Assembly (NCBI GenBank): GCA_902605865.1
Contig: CACLEJ010000004.1
Location: forward strand, 88,317 to 152,316
Reading direction: 5' to 3'
DNA from: an uncultured Pelagibacteraceae bacterium
Lineage (GTDB): Bacteria; Pseudomonadota; Alphaproteobacteria; Pelagibacterales; Pelagibacteraceae
Length of the DNA: 64,000 nt
The position numbers were made by a program, and so were the translations under genes. The notes beneath the pieces are model-generated. The model ran no database searches. It had not been told where the DNA came from and was given only the letters and a program-made list of their open reading frames with translations. Below, piece after piece: positions 25,666 to 34,544 of the stretch. Position 1 is the stretch's first letter; each line of letters starts with the position of its first letter.

Positions 25666-26814
25666 TTAAATATTTAAATCTTTATTAAAAAATGACCTTA
25701 TATCATTAACTAATAAATCTGGCTCCTCAAGAGCCGCAAAGTGTCCACCTTTTTTCATTTTTGTCCATCTTTTAACATTAAAAATTCTTTTTACATACGA
25801 TTTAGGTGGCCAGCTCAACATTTCTTTTGGAAATTCTGCAATTGCAGTAGGTATTCTAATTTTTTTAAAATTTTTTGGGAAAGGTCTACCACCTTCTTCT
25901 CTTCTCCCAAAATAAATCCAAGCTGCAGAATTAAAAGTTTTTGTTAATATATAAATCATAATATTAGATAGCAACAAATCCTTAGAGTAAACATTTTCAA
26001 TATTACCTTTTTTTAAGTCTGACCATGAGTAAAACTTTTCTAATATCCATGCAGCAGTACCCACAGGGCTATCTATCATTGCATAACTTAACGACTGAGG
26101 TTTGGTTGCCTGTTGTGTCCTATATCCCTCTTGCATAATTTGTTCTTTAGCAAATCTTTGTTCCCATTTTTTTTCTTTTATAGTTATTGCTCCTTTTGGA
26201 TGCCTCATATTTAAACAATTTACATGAATAGCTTTACAATTATTATAATAATCATGACCTAGCCAATTACAAACAGCAGAACCCCAGTCTCCTCCCTGAG
26301 CAAAGTAATTTTTATAACCTAGTTTTTTAGTCATTAATTTATTCATAATTTTCGCAATTTTTTTTGGACCAATTGGTTTTTTAGGCGTTCCAGAAAATCC
26401 AAATCCTGGGAGAGAAGGTATTATTACATCAAAACTCTCTTCTTTATTTCCTCCAAATTTTTCAGGATGAGTTAGTTTTTCCACGATATGTAAAAATTCT
26501 ACAAAACTTCCAGGCCATCCATGAAGAATAAGCAATGGATTTGGTTTTTTTCCACTACCATTTTGCTTAATAAAATGAATATTAATCCCATCTACATTAG
26601 CAATGTAATTGTTAAATTTATTGATTTTTTTTTCTTGTAACTTCCAATTAAAATTTGATGTCCAATACTTAGAAATCCTTTTTAAATAAACATGATTTGT
26701 TCCATGTAACCATCCATTCATCTGTTGAATGTCATTAAATGGAAATTCCCTAACTTTTCTGTAGATATTATTTAAGGTCTTTTTAGAAACATTTACCTTA
26801 AATTTTTTTATCAT
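25666..26814 (-). CDS. Epoxide hydrolase (EHN domain plus alpha/beta hydrolase)
   Basis: A 382-residue protein with the N-terminal epoxide hydrolase region (FPFNDIQQMNGWLHGTNHVYLKRISKYWTSNFNW) followed by an alpha/beta hydrolase: ILHGWPGSFVEF (oxyanion hole), GFGFSGTP and GGDWGSAVCNWLG, where the nucleophile is Asp as required for epoxide opening. The catalytic His is probably in MKKGGHFAALEEPD near the C-terminus, also conserved. Length and order match microsomal-type/juvenile hormone epoxide hydrolases found in bacteria. Cotranscribed with the Ldh_2 gene; the natural substrate is unknown. Confidence 0.82.
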   Translation of the reverse strand: MIKKFKVNVSKKTLNNIYRKVREFPFNDIQQMNGWLHGTNHVYLKRISKYWTSNFNWKLQEKKINKFNNYIANVDGINIHFIKQNGSGKKPNPLLILHGWPGSFVEFLHIVEKLTHPEKFGGNKEESFDVIIPSLPGFGFSGTPKKPIGPKKIAKIMNKLMTKKLGYKNYFAQGGDWGSAVCNWLGHDYYNNCKAIHVNCLNMRHPKGAITIKEKKWEQRFAKEQIMQEGYRTQQATKPQSLSYAMIDSPVGTAAWILEKFYSWSDLKKGNIENVYSKDLLLSNIMIYILTKTFNSAAWIYFGRREEGGRPFPKNFKKIRIPTAIAEFPKEMLSWPPKSYVKRIFNVKRWTKMKKGGHFAALEEPDLLVNDIRSFFNKDLNI

Positions 26815-26825
26815 TAATTATTGTA

Positions 26826-28751
26826 TTAACCCTTTCCTCGCCAAGGAATAGTCCTATCAATTATTTTTCTTAAAGTTATATCAAATAATAATCCCAACAT
26901 TCCCATAATAAAAATTGTTATCCAAATTACTTCATATTGAAAATATTTTTTTGCAACATTTTCAACAAATCCAATACCTGTAGTTCCAGCTAAAAATTCT
27001 GCTGCTACCAAAGTTCCCCAACACATTCCTACAGCGACTCTAATTCCAGTCAATATTTCAGGTAAAGAGTTTGGAAATATAACATGTCGAAGTATTTGTC
27101 TTTTAGAAGCACCTAACGAGTGTGCAGCATGAATTTTAGAAAGTTGAGTTCCAGATGCTCCAGCTCTGGCGGATATAATCATAATTGATAAAGAAACCAT
27201 GAATAATAAAAATACTTTTCCAGTATTATCAATTCCAAGTACTGAAATTATAAGTGGAGCCCAAGCTAATGGGGGTACTGGTCTATATAATTCAATCAAA
27301 GGATCAAAAAATCCTTTAGCAAATCTGTTTAGTCCCATAAATAAACCTAATGGAACCCCTATAATTATTCCAAAAACCAATCCTAAAAATACTCTTAAGA
27401 ATGAATCCCATATATGACCATAAGGAACAGGTATCTTGAATAGTTTAAAATCACCCGTAACTACTTTTAAAACTTTACCTTTAAAGTTTTCTTTAACTAT
27501 CCCTTCGCTTGTATGAACAGGGTATTCGCCTGGTAAAATATCAGCAATCCAATCTGGTAAAATAAATCCTACTATTGAACTAACATCAATCATTTCTATC
27601 CAGAGAAGAGGTATATTTTTGTATCCAACATTTGGATTAGACATTAGGATAAATTTATTTAATGTGTCTGACGGTTTGGGTAACCATCTCCCAGAACCTT
27701 GTTCTGAGCAACTTGGACCACTCGCAACAATTGTTCCAGCTGGAAATAAAACAATATCAATTAATCTAAGACCAGCTTGTTCTTTTTCCTGAAGGTCATC
27801 AAATTCAATAATCGCTTTTTGCATTTCATTTAGTGCATTTGGCGGATAAATGCTTGCAAATTCAATTCTTCTTGCAATTTTGACTATATTCTTGGCGTAA
27901 TCTGAGGAAATTTCCTCATTATCATCTAAACTTTTTCTATAAGTTTTAACTTCATCTTTCAGTTCTTTAATTGAACCTTTGAACTGTGGATTGTGATTTC
28001 TTAATTTAAAAAATTTATCATTAATTTTTTTCAGTTCCTCTGCAGCAGCTTGAAATTTTAAACCTTTTGAAGTTTCTGCAACAAACGGAACTTCAATAGT
28101 ATTTTCTATAGTACCAGTTCCTGATCTAACTGTTGTTATGCCCCAGTTACCTTGTTCAGATATTGCTTTTAACCGTTCACTTTTTTCAACTTCTGTTTCA
28201 AATGGATAATCTTCTTTTTTAAAATCTGAACTTAATTGTTTAATCTCATTTGTCATTTCACTTATTTTAATTTTAGTATCCATTTCAATTAAGTCCTCGT
28301 TAGTTAATAAAGGAATTAATTTTTTTGTTTTATTTATATATCCAACTAAAATTGTTTTTTGTTGACTGTTAAGATCATTTGAATTTTGTATTTCAGCTGT
28401 TATTTTTTGAAGATTTTTATTTTCAATTTTTATGATCGATGTACTTTTAAACTCTCTTTCCTCTATCGGAAATTGATATTTTAATCCTAAAAGTGATTCA
28501 TTTATTTTAGCAACTTGACATAATTCATTTGCTGATTTTGGATAAAAACCTTTTGCTATGTCCCAAGAATAATAAAGCCATACTAGTAATATTGCAGCAC
28601 TTCCAACAATAACCCAATGGGTTCCACCTTTAGCTCTTTCAGGATTTCCAAATACAGCATCAACTTTCTCAGTTTGTATTAATCTTCTGCCGTACATAAT
28701 GCATCCAATTATGGATACAAATATAAGTATGGTTATTATTTGAGTTAACAT
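26826..28751 (-). CDS. tauC: Taurine-type ABC transporter permease with large N-terminal insert
   Basis: A 641-residue inner-membrane protein. The last ~200 residues are a standard TauC/SsuC permease with the EAA loop AAHSLGASKRQILRHVIFPNSLPE. Ahead of it are two N-terminal helices (ITILIFVSIIGCIMYGRR and WVIVGSAAILLVWLYYSWDI) flanking a short loop, then about 330 mostly polar residues with helical, coiled-coil-like stretches (EAELKKINDKFFKLRNHN; SLDDNEEISSDYAKNIVKIARR). Ordinary TauC is about 270 residues. The insert probably lies in the periplasm. The gene directly follows tauB. Confidence 0.8.
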   Translation of the reverse strand: MLTQIITILIFVSIIGCIMYGRRLIQTEKVDAVFGNPERAKGGTHWVIVGSAAILLVWLYYSWDIAKGFYPKSANELCQVAKINESLLGLKYQFPIEEREFKSTSIIKIENKNLQKITAEIQNSNDLNSQQKTILVGYINKTKKLIPLLTNEDLIEMDTKIKISEMTNEIKQLSSDFKKEDYPFETEVEKSERLKAISEQGNWGITTVRSGTGTIENTIEVPFVAETSKGLKFQAAAEELKKINDKFFKLRNHNPQFKGSIKELKDEVKTYRKSLDDNEEISSDYAKNIVKIARRIEFASIYPPNALNEMQKAIIEFDDLQEKEQAGLRLIDIVLFPAGTIVASGPSCSEQGSGRWLPKPSDTLNKFILMSNPNVGYKNIPLLWIEMIDVSSIVGFILPDWIADILPGEYPVHTSEGIVKENFKGKVLKVVTGDFKLFKIPVPYGHIWDSFLRVFLGLVFGIIIGVPLGLFMGLNRFAKGFFDPLIELYRPVPPLAWAPLIISVLGIDNTGKVFLLFMVSLSIMIISARAGASGTQLSKIHAAHSLGASKRQILRHVIFPNSLPEILTGIRVAVGMCWGTLVAAEFLAGTTGIGFVENVAKKYFQYEVIWITIFIMGMLGLLFDITLRKIIDRTIPWRGKG

Positions 28752-29549
28752 TTAGTTTTCTTTTCCCATAATTTCTTCTTCCATGTTCCAAATCATGGAT
28801 AAAATTTCTTCACGTTTAGACGAAAATTCTTTATTTTTTTTTATTTCTCTCAAATCTTCCTTTAAGCCCATTTCTGCAAAAGGTAGATTATATTCTTTAT
28901 GTATCCTGCCTGGTCTGGGTGCCATTACATATAGTCTTTCACCAAGTAACAATGCTTCTTCAACTGAGTGAGTAATTAAGATAATAGTTTTTCCTGTCTC
29001 TTTCCAAATTTTAAGAACTAAAGATTGCATCTTTTCTCTAGTTAATGCATCTAACGCACCTAAAGGCTCATCCATCAATATTAAATCAGGGTCATTTATA
29101 AGACATCTAGCAAGAGCCACTCTTTGCTGCATTCCACCTGATAATTGGTAGGTAGGAGTATTACCAAACCCTTTTAAGCCAACAATTTCTAGCCATTCTT
29201 CAACTCTTTTAGAAGTTTTTATTGGATCTTCTTTTTTCATTCTAAGTCCAAAATCAACATTTTCAGCAACTGTTAACCACTCAAATAAAGCCCCTTGTTG
29301 GAAAACCATTCCTCTTTCAACTCCTGGACCATTAATTTCATTGCCAGCTAAAACAATAGAGCCTGAGGTAGGTCTCAAAAACCCTGCAGCAATATTTAAA
29401 AGAGTGGTTTTTCCACATCCTGAAGGACCAAGAACAGTAAGAAGTTCTCCTTTTTTTAAAGTAAAATTTACATCCTTTAATGCGTGAACAGTTTCTCCTT
29501 TAGGAGTTTTAAAAATCATATTTAAATCTTTGGAAACTAAGTCACTCAT
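28752..29549 (-). CDS. tauB: Taurine-type ABC transporter ATP-binding protein
   Basis: A 265-residue cytosolic ATPase. Walker A GPSGCGKTT, signature LSGGMQQRVALARCL, Walker B LILMDEPLGALDALTR and switch ILITHSVEEALLLGERLYVMAPRPGRI match the TauB/SsuB nitrate-sulfonate class. It lies between tauA, from which it is separated by a strong terminator-like hairpin, and tauC, which it abuts. Confidence 0.88.
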   Translation of the reverse strand: MSDLVSKDLNMIFKTPKGETVHALKDVNFTLKKGELLTVLGPSGCGKTTLLNIAAGFLRPTSGSIVLAGNEINGPGVERGMVFQQGALFEWLTVAENVDFGLRMKKEDPIKTSKRVEEWLEIVGLKGFGNTPTYQLSGGMQQRVALARCLINDPDLILMDEPLGALDALTREKMQSLVLKIWKETGKTIILITHSVEEALLLGERLYVMAPRPGRIHKEYNLPFAEMGLKEDLREIKKNKEFSSKREEILSMIWNMEEEIMGKEN

Positions 29550-29574
29550 AGAAACTTTATATAAAACTTATATT

Positions 29575-29608
29575 AAAAAAAATAGGCGCTAAATAATTAG
29601 CGCCTATT
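29575..29608 (-). terminator. Intrinsic terminator/attenuator between tauA and tauB
   Basis: Perfect 11-bp inverted repeat aataggcgcta / tagcgcctatt with a 6-base loop, directly followed on the minus strand by a run of six or more T. It lies 22 bases after the tauA stop. This is a textbook rho-independent structure, so most transcripts probably end here and only a fraction read into tauBC. Confidence 0.88.
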
Positions 29609-29630
29609 AAATTTGTTTTACTCTTTAATA

Positions 29631-30572
29631 TTATAAAGGTAAAAAACTAGTATCAACGGCACCACCTGGAGTTCCCATACCTTTTAGGAATCCATCAAGA
29701 TTACCGCTCTCCATCGATTGTTTAGTTTCTTCTGGAGTAAGAAATTTAAATCCATCTAATGTTTCTTTCATGTCAGCAACTTTCATTTCTGAAGCTTTAG
29801 ACATTGAATTCATATCGCTTTTACCAGCTCTATATCTGTCATTTGCTTCATGAGTTACTTCTATAAAAGTTCTAAGCATACCTGGATTTTCTTTCATGAA
29901 TTTGTCAGTTACAGATGTAATATCTATTCCTAAGATACCAGCATCTCTTGCTTCTTGAACTGTTAAAAGTCTTGAACCAACTGCAACTGCAGCTTTGATA
30001 GAATTTCCACCAAATAAACATGCCATCACAACATCACCACTTACTAATGCAGCAGCACCTTCTTCAGGATCCATTTGAATTATATCCATTTTACTTCTGT
30101 CAGCTCCAACAACTTTCATACTTTCGTCAAAGACGTACTCAGCCATAGTTCCAAGTGGAACTGCAACTTTTTTACCTTCTAATTCAGAACCGTTTGCTTT
30201 TGTAATTCCAGAAGCGTTAGATGTAACACAAGTTGTTCCACCCATTCCATATTCCATTGCAATATCAACTAATTTGATAGGTGCATTAGATTTTACAGCA
30301 TTAATAAAAGGTACTAAACCTTGAGAATAAGAAATATCAATATCCCCAGCTAGCATTGCATCAGTCATAGCTCCACCGTTAGTGAAGTTAGTCCATTTTA
30401 CTGGAACTCCTAGTGCTTTAGCAAAATTCTTTTTTTGCATGTCCTCTAAATTCGGACTTGGCCATTCTAGAAAGTAAGCAACTCTTACTTCATTTGCAGC
30501 AGCATTTGCAGCTGAAATTGACAAGTTAAGAGCGAATAAACTTCCTAAAATAAAGCTAATTAGTTTCTTCAT
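29631..30572 (-). CDS. tauA: Taurine ABC transporter substrate-binding protein
   Basis: A 313-residue periplasmic protein with signal peptide (MKKLISFILGSLFALNLSISAANAA). The mature part resembles TauA/SsuA: VRVAYFLEWPSPNLEDMQ, KWTNFTNGGAMTDAMLAGDIDISYSQG and EGKKVAVPLGTMAEYVFDESMK. A good ribosome binding site (aggag) precedes the ATG. Taurine is the likely ligand because Tpa and Ald genes diverge from the same promoter region and xsc lies further on. A candidate operator is found about 100 bases upstream. Confidence 0.85.
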   Translation of the reverse strand: MKKLISFILGSLFALNLSISAANAAANEVRVAYFLEWPSPNLEDMQKKNFAKALGVPVKWTNFTNGGAMTDAMLAGDIDISYSQGLVPFINAVKSNAPIKLVDIAMEYGMGGTTCVTSNASGITKANGSELEGKKVAVPLGTMAEYVFDESMKVVGADRSKMDIIQMDPEEGAAALVSGDVVMACLFGGNSIKAAVAVGSRLLTVQEARDAGILGIDITSVTDKFMKENPGMLRTFIEVTHEANDRYRAGKSDMNSMSKASEMKVADMKETLDGFKFLTPEETKQSMESGNLDGFLKGMGTPGGAVDTSFLPL

Positions 30573-30803
30573 TTTATCTCCTTAATTAAATTTAATTACC
30601 CTTATTTAAGTTCAATTTTGATTATAAGTAAATGTATTTTGTAAGCATATTAATCATAGGTGATTTGAAGATGTCTAAAATGGGTTCAACTTTTGGTTGT
30701 ATTTAGTATTACGTAATGGCATATTAATAATGCACAGAAATTATTTTCTATTTTTTTATTTTAGTCTATGAGAAAGTGATAATAACAATTTAAAAATTTT
30801 TTT
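30573..30803. promoter_or_regulatory. Divergent tauA/tpa control region with candidate operator
   Basis: This 231-base gap separates tauABC (minus) from the aminotransferase gene (plus). At 30670-30686 it holds gatgtctaaaatgggtt, whose reverse complement aacccattttagacatc matches the repeats in front of the regulator gene at 23890. A palindromic-looking tacgta lies near 30710. I see no small gene or terminator in the gap. Confidence 0.55.
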
Positions 30804-32147
30804 ATGAGTTCAGAAAAGCCACAAATACCTAATTCTTTAAATGAGCATTGGATGCCATTCTCTTCAAATAGAGACTTTAAAGCAAATCCAAGGTTAATAG
30901 TTGAGGCAAAAGGTGTTTACTTAAAAAACCACCACGGTAAAACACAAATCGATGCAAGTTCAGGATTATTTTGTAATCCATTAGGACATGGTAGAGAGGA
31001 AATTATTGAGGCGATAACTAAACAACTAAGAACAGTTGATTATGCACAACCTTTCCAACAAGGATTTGGTGGGTCATTTGAATTAGCAACTAGAATTTCA
31101 AAACACACACCAGGAAACTTAAATAGAATTTTTTATACTATTTGTGGATCAACTGCTGTTGAGACAGCAATAAAAATTTCAGTTGCTTATCACAAAGCAA
31201 GAGGAGAAGGACAGAGATTTAGATTTGTTGGTAGAGAAAGAGCTTACCACGGTATGAATATTGGAGCAACATCAGTTGGTGGAATGATCAACAACGTTAA
31301 AACATTTGCGAGCGTTTTAATGCCGGGTGTTGTTCATATGAGACATACTCATTTACCAGAACATAAATTTGTTTCAGGACAACCAGAAACAGGTGCAGAA
31401 ATTGCAGATGATTTAGAGAGAATTTGTACAAACTTTGGATCAGAAAATATTGCTGCATGCATAGTTGAGCCGATTGCAGGATCAACAGGAACGCTTGTTC
31501 CACCAAAAGGATATTTACAAAGATTAAGAGAAATTTGTGACAAACATGGAATCCTTTTAATTTTTGATGAAGTAATTACTGGATGGGGAAGAACAGGTTC
31601 TCCGTTTGCATCACAAGAATATGGTGTCACTCCAGATATTATTACAATGGCAAAAGCAACAACAAACGGAATTAGTCCTTTAGGTGCTGTTGCTTGTAAA
31701 GAAGAAATCTATGATGCAGTAATGGATGCATCACCTCATGGGTCAGTTGAATTATTTCATGGCTATACATATTCTGGAATTCCTGTCTCTGTAGCAGCTG
31801 GATTAGCAGTACAAGATATATTTGAAAAAGAAGATATATTTAATAGAGCTAAAAATTTAGCTCCATACTTCCAAGAAGGATTGATGTCATTAAAAGATAT
31901 TGATGTTGTAGACAACATTAGAGGATATGGAATGATGGGTGGAATAGATATTAAAATGGATAAAAAACCCGGAGCAGCTGGATTTACATGTTTTAAACAT
32001 TGTTATGATGCTGGTGTTAACTTCAAGGCAACAGGTGATTGTTTAATTATTGCTCCAATGTTTATTTGTGAGAAAAAACATATAGATGAAATAATTGATA
32101 AATTAAGAACTGGAATTACTAATTATTCTAAAAGTAAAAAAAATTAA
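30804..32147 (+). CDS. tpa: Taurine:pyruvate aminotransferase (class III PLP enzyme)
   Basis: A 447-residue omega-aminotransferase. NSLNEHWMPFSSNRDFK, SSGLFCNPLGHGREEIIEAI, FDEVITGWGRTGSPFASQEYGVTPDIITMAKATTNGISPLGAV (PLP lysine in MAKATT) and YTYSGIPVSVAAGLA identify the beta-alanine/taurine:pyruvate group. It would convert taurine plus pyruvate to sulfoacetaldehyde plus alanine. Assignment to taurine rests on context: it diverges from tauABC, is followed by alanine dehydrogenase 9 bases later, and the window also encodes Xsc. Beta-alanine or hypotaurine remain possible substrates. Confidence 0.82.
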   Translation: MSSEKPQIPNSLNEHWMPFSSNRDFKANPRLIVEAKGVYLKNHHGKTQIDASSGLFCNPLGHGREEIIEAITKQLRTVDYAQPFQQGFGGSFELATRISKHTPGNLNRIFYTICGSTAVETAIKISVAYHKARGEGQRFRFVGRERAYHGMNIGATSVGGMINNVKTFASVLMPGVVHMRHTHLPEHKFVSGQPETGAEIADDLERICTNFGSENIAACIVEPIAGSTGTLVPPKGYLQRLREICDKHGILLIFDEVITGWGRTGSPFASQEYGVTPDIITMAKATTNGISPLGAVACKEEIYDAVMDASPHGSVELFHGYTYSGIPVSVAAGLAVQDIFEKEDIFNRAKNLAPYFQEGLMSLKDIDVVDNIRGYGMMGGIDIKMDKKPGAAGFTCFKHCYDAGVNFKATGDCLIIAPMFICEKKHIDEIIDKLRTGITNYSKSKKN

Positions 32148-32156
32148 TTCACTTAT

Positions 32157-33272
32157 ATGAAAATAGGTGTTCCTAAAGAGATAAAACCTCAAGAAAATAG
32201 AATTGGATTAACACCTGATAGTGTTAAGACACTTACTTCAAATGGTCATGAAGTTTTAGTTGAAAATAACGGTGGTTTTGAAGCAGGCTTTGATAACAAT
32301 CAATATAAATCTGCAGGAGCTAAAATAATTGATAAGGCAGATGATATTTTTAATGATGCAGAGATAATTGTAAAAGTTAAAGAACCTCTTTCAAATGAAG
32401 TAAAAATGTTAAGAGAAAATCAAATTGTTTTTACTTATCTGCATTTAGCTGCAGCTAAAGAGTTAACAAAAGGTTTGGTAGACTCTAAAGCTGTTTGTAT
32501 CGCTTATGAGACAGTAACTGATAACAACGGCAGGTTACCATTATTAGCTCCTATGAGTGCCGTTGCTGGAAGAATGTCAGTTCAGGCAGGTGCACATTGT
32601 TTAGAAAAAAATCAAAAAGGCAGAGGTATTTTATTAGGAGGCGCTCCAGGTGGAGAGCCTGCGGAAGTGGTAATTCTTGGTGGAGGAGTTGTTGGAGAAA
32701 ATGCTGCAATTATTGCAACTGGAATGAGAGCAAAAGTTCATGTTGTAGATAAGTCAGAGGCAAGACTTAAACAATTATCAGAAATGTTTGGTGATAAAAT
32801 TATTCCCCAGCTAAGTGATAAAACTGATTTAGAAAAATTAATTTCAGAATGCGATTTATTAGTTGGAGGAGTTTTAATTCCAGGAGCAGAAGCACCAAAA
32901 TTAGTTACTAAAAATATGATTAAGAATATGAAACGAGGATCAGTAATAGTTGATGTTGCAATTGATCAAGGTGGATGTGTAGAGACTAGTAAACCTACAA
33001 CTCATGCTGAACCAACTTATATAGTTGATGATATTGTTCATTACTGTGTAGCAAATATGCCAGGTGGTGTCCCTAGAACATCAACTATCGCATTAAATAA
33101 TGCCACGCTTCCTTTTTTAAATAGATTAGCTAGAGATGGTTATTATAAAGCTTTAAAAGATGATCCAAATTTCTTAGCTGGCTTAAATGTCCACAAGGGC
33201 GAAGTAACGTACAAAGCAGTTGCAGATGTTTTTGGATATAATTATTTAAGTGCTGGTGAGGCTTTAAATTAA
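32157..33272 (+). CDS. ald: Alanine dehydrogenase
   Basis: A 371-residue NAD-dependent enzyme: MKIGVPKEIKPQENRIGLTPDSV at the N-terminus, TYLHLAAAKEL (catalytic His), the Rossmann motif VVILGGGVVGENAAIIATGM, and VDVAIDQGGCVETSKPTTHAEP. It deaminates alanine to pyruvate and ammonium. Following tpa by 9 bases, it would regenerate the pyruvate used as amino acceptor and release taurine nitrogen as ammonium, the classic tpa-ald pairing. It converges with the esterase gene, overlapping it by 4 bases. Confidence 0.92.
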   Translation: MKIGVPKEIKPQENRIGLTPDSVKTLTSNGHEVLVENNGGFEAGFDNNQYKSAGAKIIDKADDIFNDAEIIVKVKEPLSNEVKMLRENQIVFTYLHLAAAKELTKGLVDSKAVCIAYETVTDNNGRLPLLAPMSAVAGRMSVQAGAHCLEKNQKGRGILLGGAPGGEPAEVVILGGGVVGENAAIIATGMRAKVHVVDKSEARLKQLSEMFGDKIIPQLSDKTDLEKLISECDLLVGGVLIPGAEAPKLVTKNMIKNMKRGSVIVDVAIDQGGCVETSKPTTHAEPTYIVDDIVHYCVANMPGGVPRTSTIALNNATLPFLNRLARDGYYKALKDDPNFLAGLNVHKGEVTYKAVADVFGYNYLSAGEALN

Positions 33273-33880
33273 TTAATCAAACTAGTTATCTTTTTTTCAA
33301 TATTTTTACTGATAATTTGAACACCTTTAGGATTTGGATGCATTCCATCCTCTAGATTTAGCTCTGGCTTCAAGGCAACACCTTCCAGAAGAAAAGGTAT
33401 AAAAGTTAAGCTATATTTATCAGAAAGGTTAGAATAAATTATATTAAATTTATCCCTGTATTCTTTACCATGACTTTCAGGGGCAATCATACCTGCTAAT
33501 ATAATTTTAATATTTTTATCAATTATAATTTTAATTATTTTCTCTAAATTTTCTTTAGTCTCGTTTGGCTTGATACCTCTTAACATATCATTTGCACCTA
33601 AACCCAAAACCAAAATATCAATATTCTTTTCAGATAGAGTCCAATTTATTCTATTTAAACCTCCTGCAGTTGTATCACCTGAGACACTTGCATTTATAAT
33701 TCTGACATCTAATCCATTATTCGTTAAATTTTTTTTAAGTACTGTAGACAAATGATCTTCTTTATTAAGTCCATATCCAGCCATCAAACTATCTCCAAAT
33801 AAAACAACTTTATTCTCAGCATTTACCCCAAATGCAACTAGACATAATATAATTATTTTAATAATACATTTTTTAAACAT
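33269..33880 (-). CDS. tesA: SGNH/GDSL hydrolase, TesA-like arylesterase/lysophospholipase
   Basis: A 203-residue periplasmic hydrolase with signal peptide (MFKKCIIKIIILCLVAFGVNAE). The SGNH blocks are complete: VVLFGDSLMAGYGL (Ser), SGDTTAGG (Gly), LGLGANDMLRG (Asn) and DGMHPNPKG (Asp/His). In many proteobacteria tesA lies beside ybbA-ybbP as here, where the ABC genes diverge with start codons overlapping by 2 bases. Confidence 0.88.
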   Translation of the reverse strand: MFKKCIIKIIILCLVAFGVNAENKVVLFGDSLMAGYGLNKEDHLSTVLKKNLTNNGLDVRIINASVSGDTTAGGLNRINWTLSEKNIDILVLGLGANDMLRGIKPNETKENLEKIIKIIIDKNIKIILAGMIAPESHGKEYRDKFNIIYSNLSDKYSLTFIPFLLEGVALKPELNLEDGMHPNPKGVQIISKNIEKKITSLIN

Positions 33881-34544
33881 GACTAAACTTCTTAAACTAT
33901 CAAATGTGAACTTAAACTATAATACTGATAACAATCTTATAAATGTTTTACAAGATGTAAGCTTTGAAGTTGATTATAAGGAAACAATATCTGTAGTAGG
34001 GGAAAGCGGGTCAGGAAAGACAAGCTTAATAATGTTGATAGGTGGTTTGGAAAAAGCATCTTCAGGAAAAATTGAATTTAAAGACTTTGAGATTTCGAGT
34101 TTAAAAGAGGATGAGATTTCAGAGATTAGACGAAAGGATATTGGCATTGTTTTTCAATCATTTTATTTAATACCCAATTATACAGCTTTAGAAAATGTGA
34201 GTTTAGCATTAGAAATTAATAAAATTAAAGATCCGATTAATAAAGCAAAAGAAATACTAGATAAGTTTGGCCTTGGAAAGAGGCTAAATAATTTACCCAG
34301 TCAATTATCTGGAGGAGAACAGCAAAGAGTAGCAATTGCACGTTCAATTGTTATGAAGCCTGAATTAATTTTAGCAGATGAGCCTACTGGAAATTTAGAT
34401 AGTGAAAATTCTGAGCTAATCTCAAATATTCTTTTTGATTATGTGAAAGAAGAAAATGCAAGTTTAATTATGGTTACGCACGATAATAAATTGGCAAATC
34501 TTTCTAAGAGAATTATTAAAATAAAGGATGGTAAAATTGAGTAA
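33879..34544 (+). CDS. ybbA: ABC transporter ATP-binding protein (YbbA/LolD-like)
   Basis: A 221-residue ATPase: Walker A GESGSGKTS, Q-loop VFQSFYLIPNYTALENV, signature LSGGEQQRVAIARSI, Walker B LILADEPTGNLDSENS and switch MVTHD. This class (MacB/LolD) works with FtsX-type permeases in extracting or moving lipophilic compounds or proteins. The partner permease follows with a short overlap. Confidence 0.88.
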   Translation: MTKLLKLSNVNLNYNTDNNLINVLQDVSFEVDYKETISVVGESGSGKTSLIMLIGGLEKASSGKIEFKDFEISSLKEDEISEIRRKDIGIVFQSFYLIPNYTALENVSLALEINKIKDPINKAKEILDKFGLGKRLNNLPSQLSGGEQQRVAIARSIVMKPELILADEPTGNLDSENSELISNILFDYVKEENASLIMVTHDNKLANLSKRIIKIKDGKIE

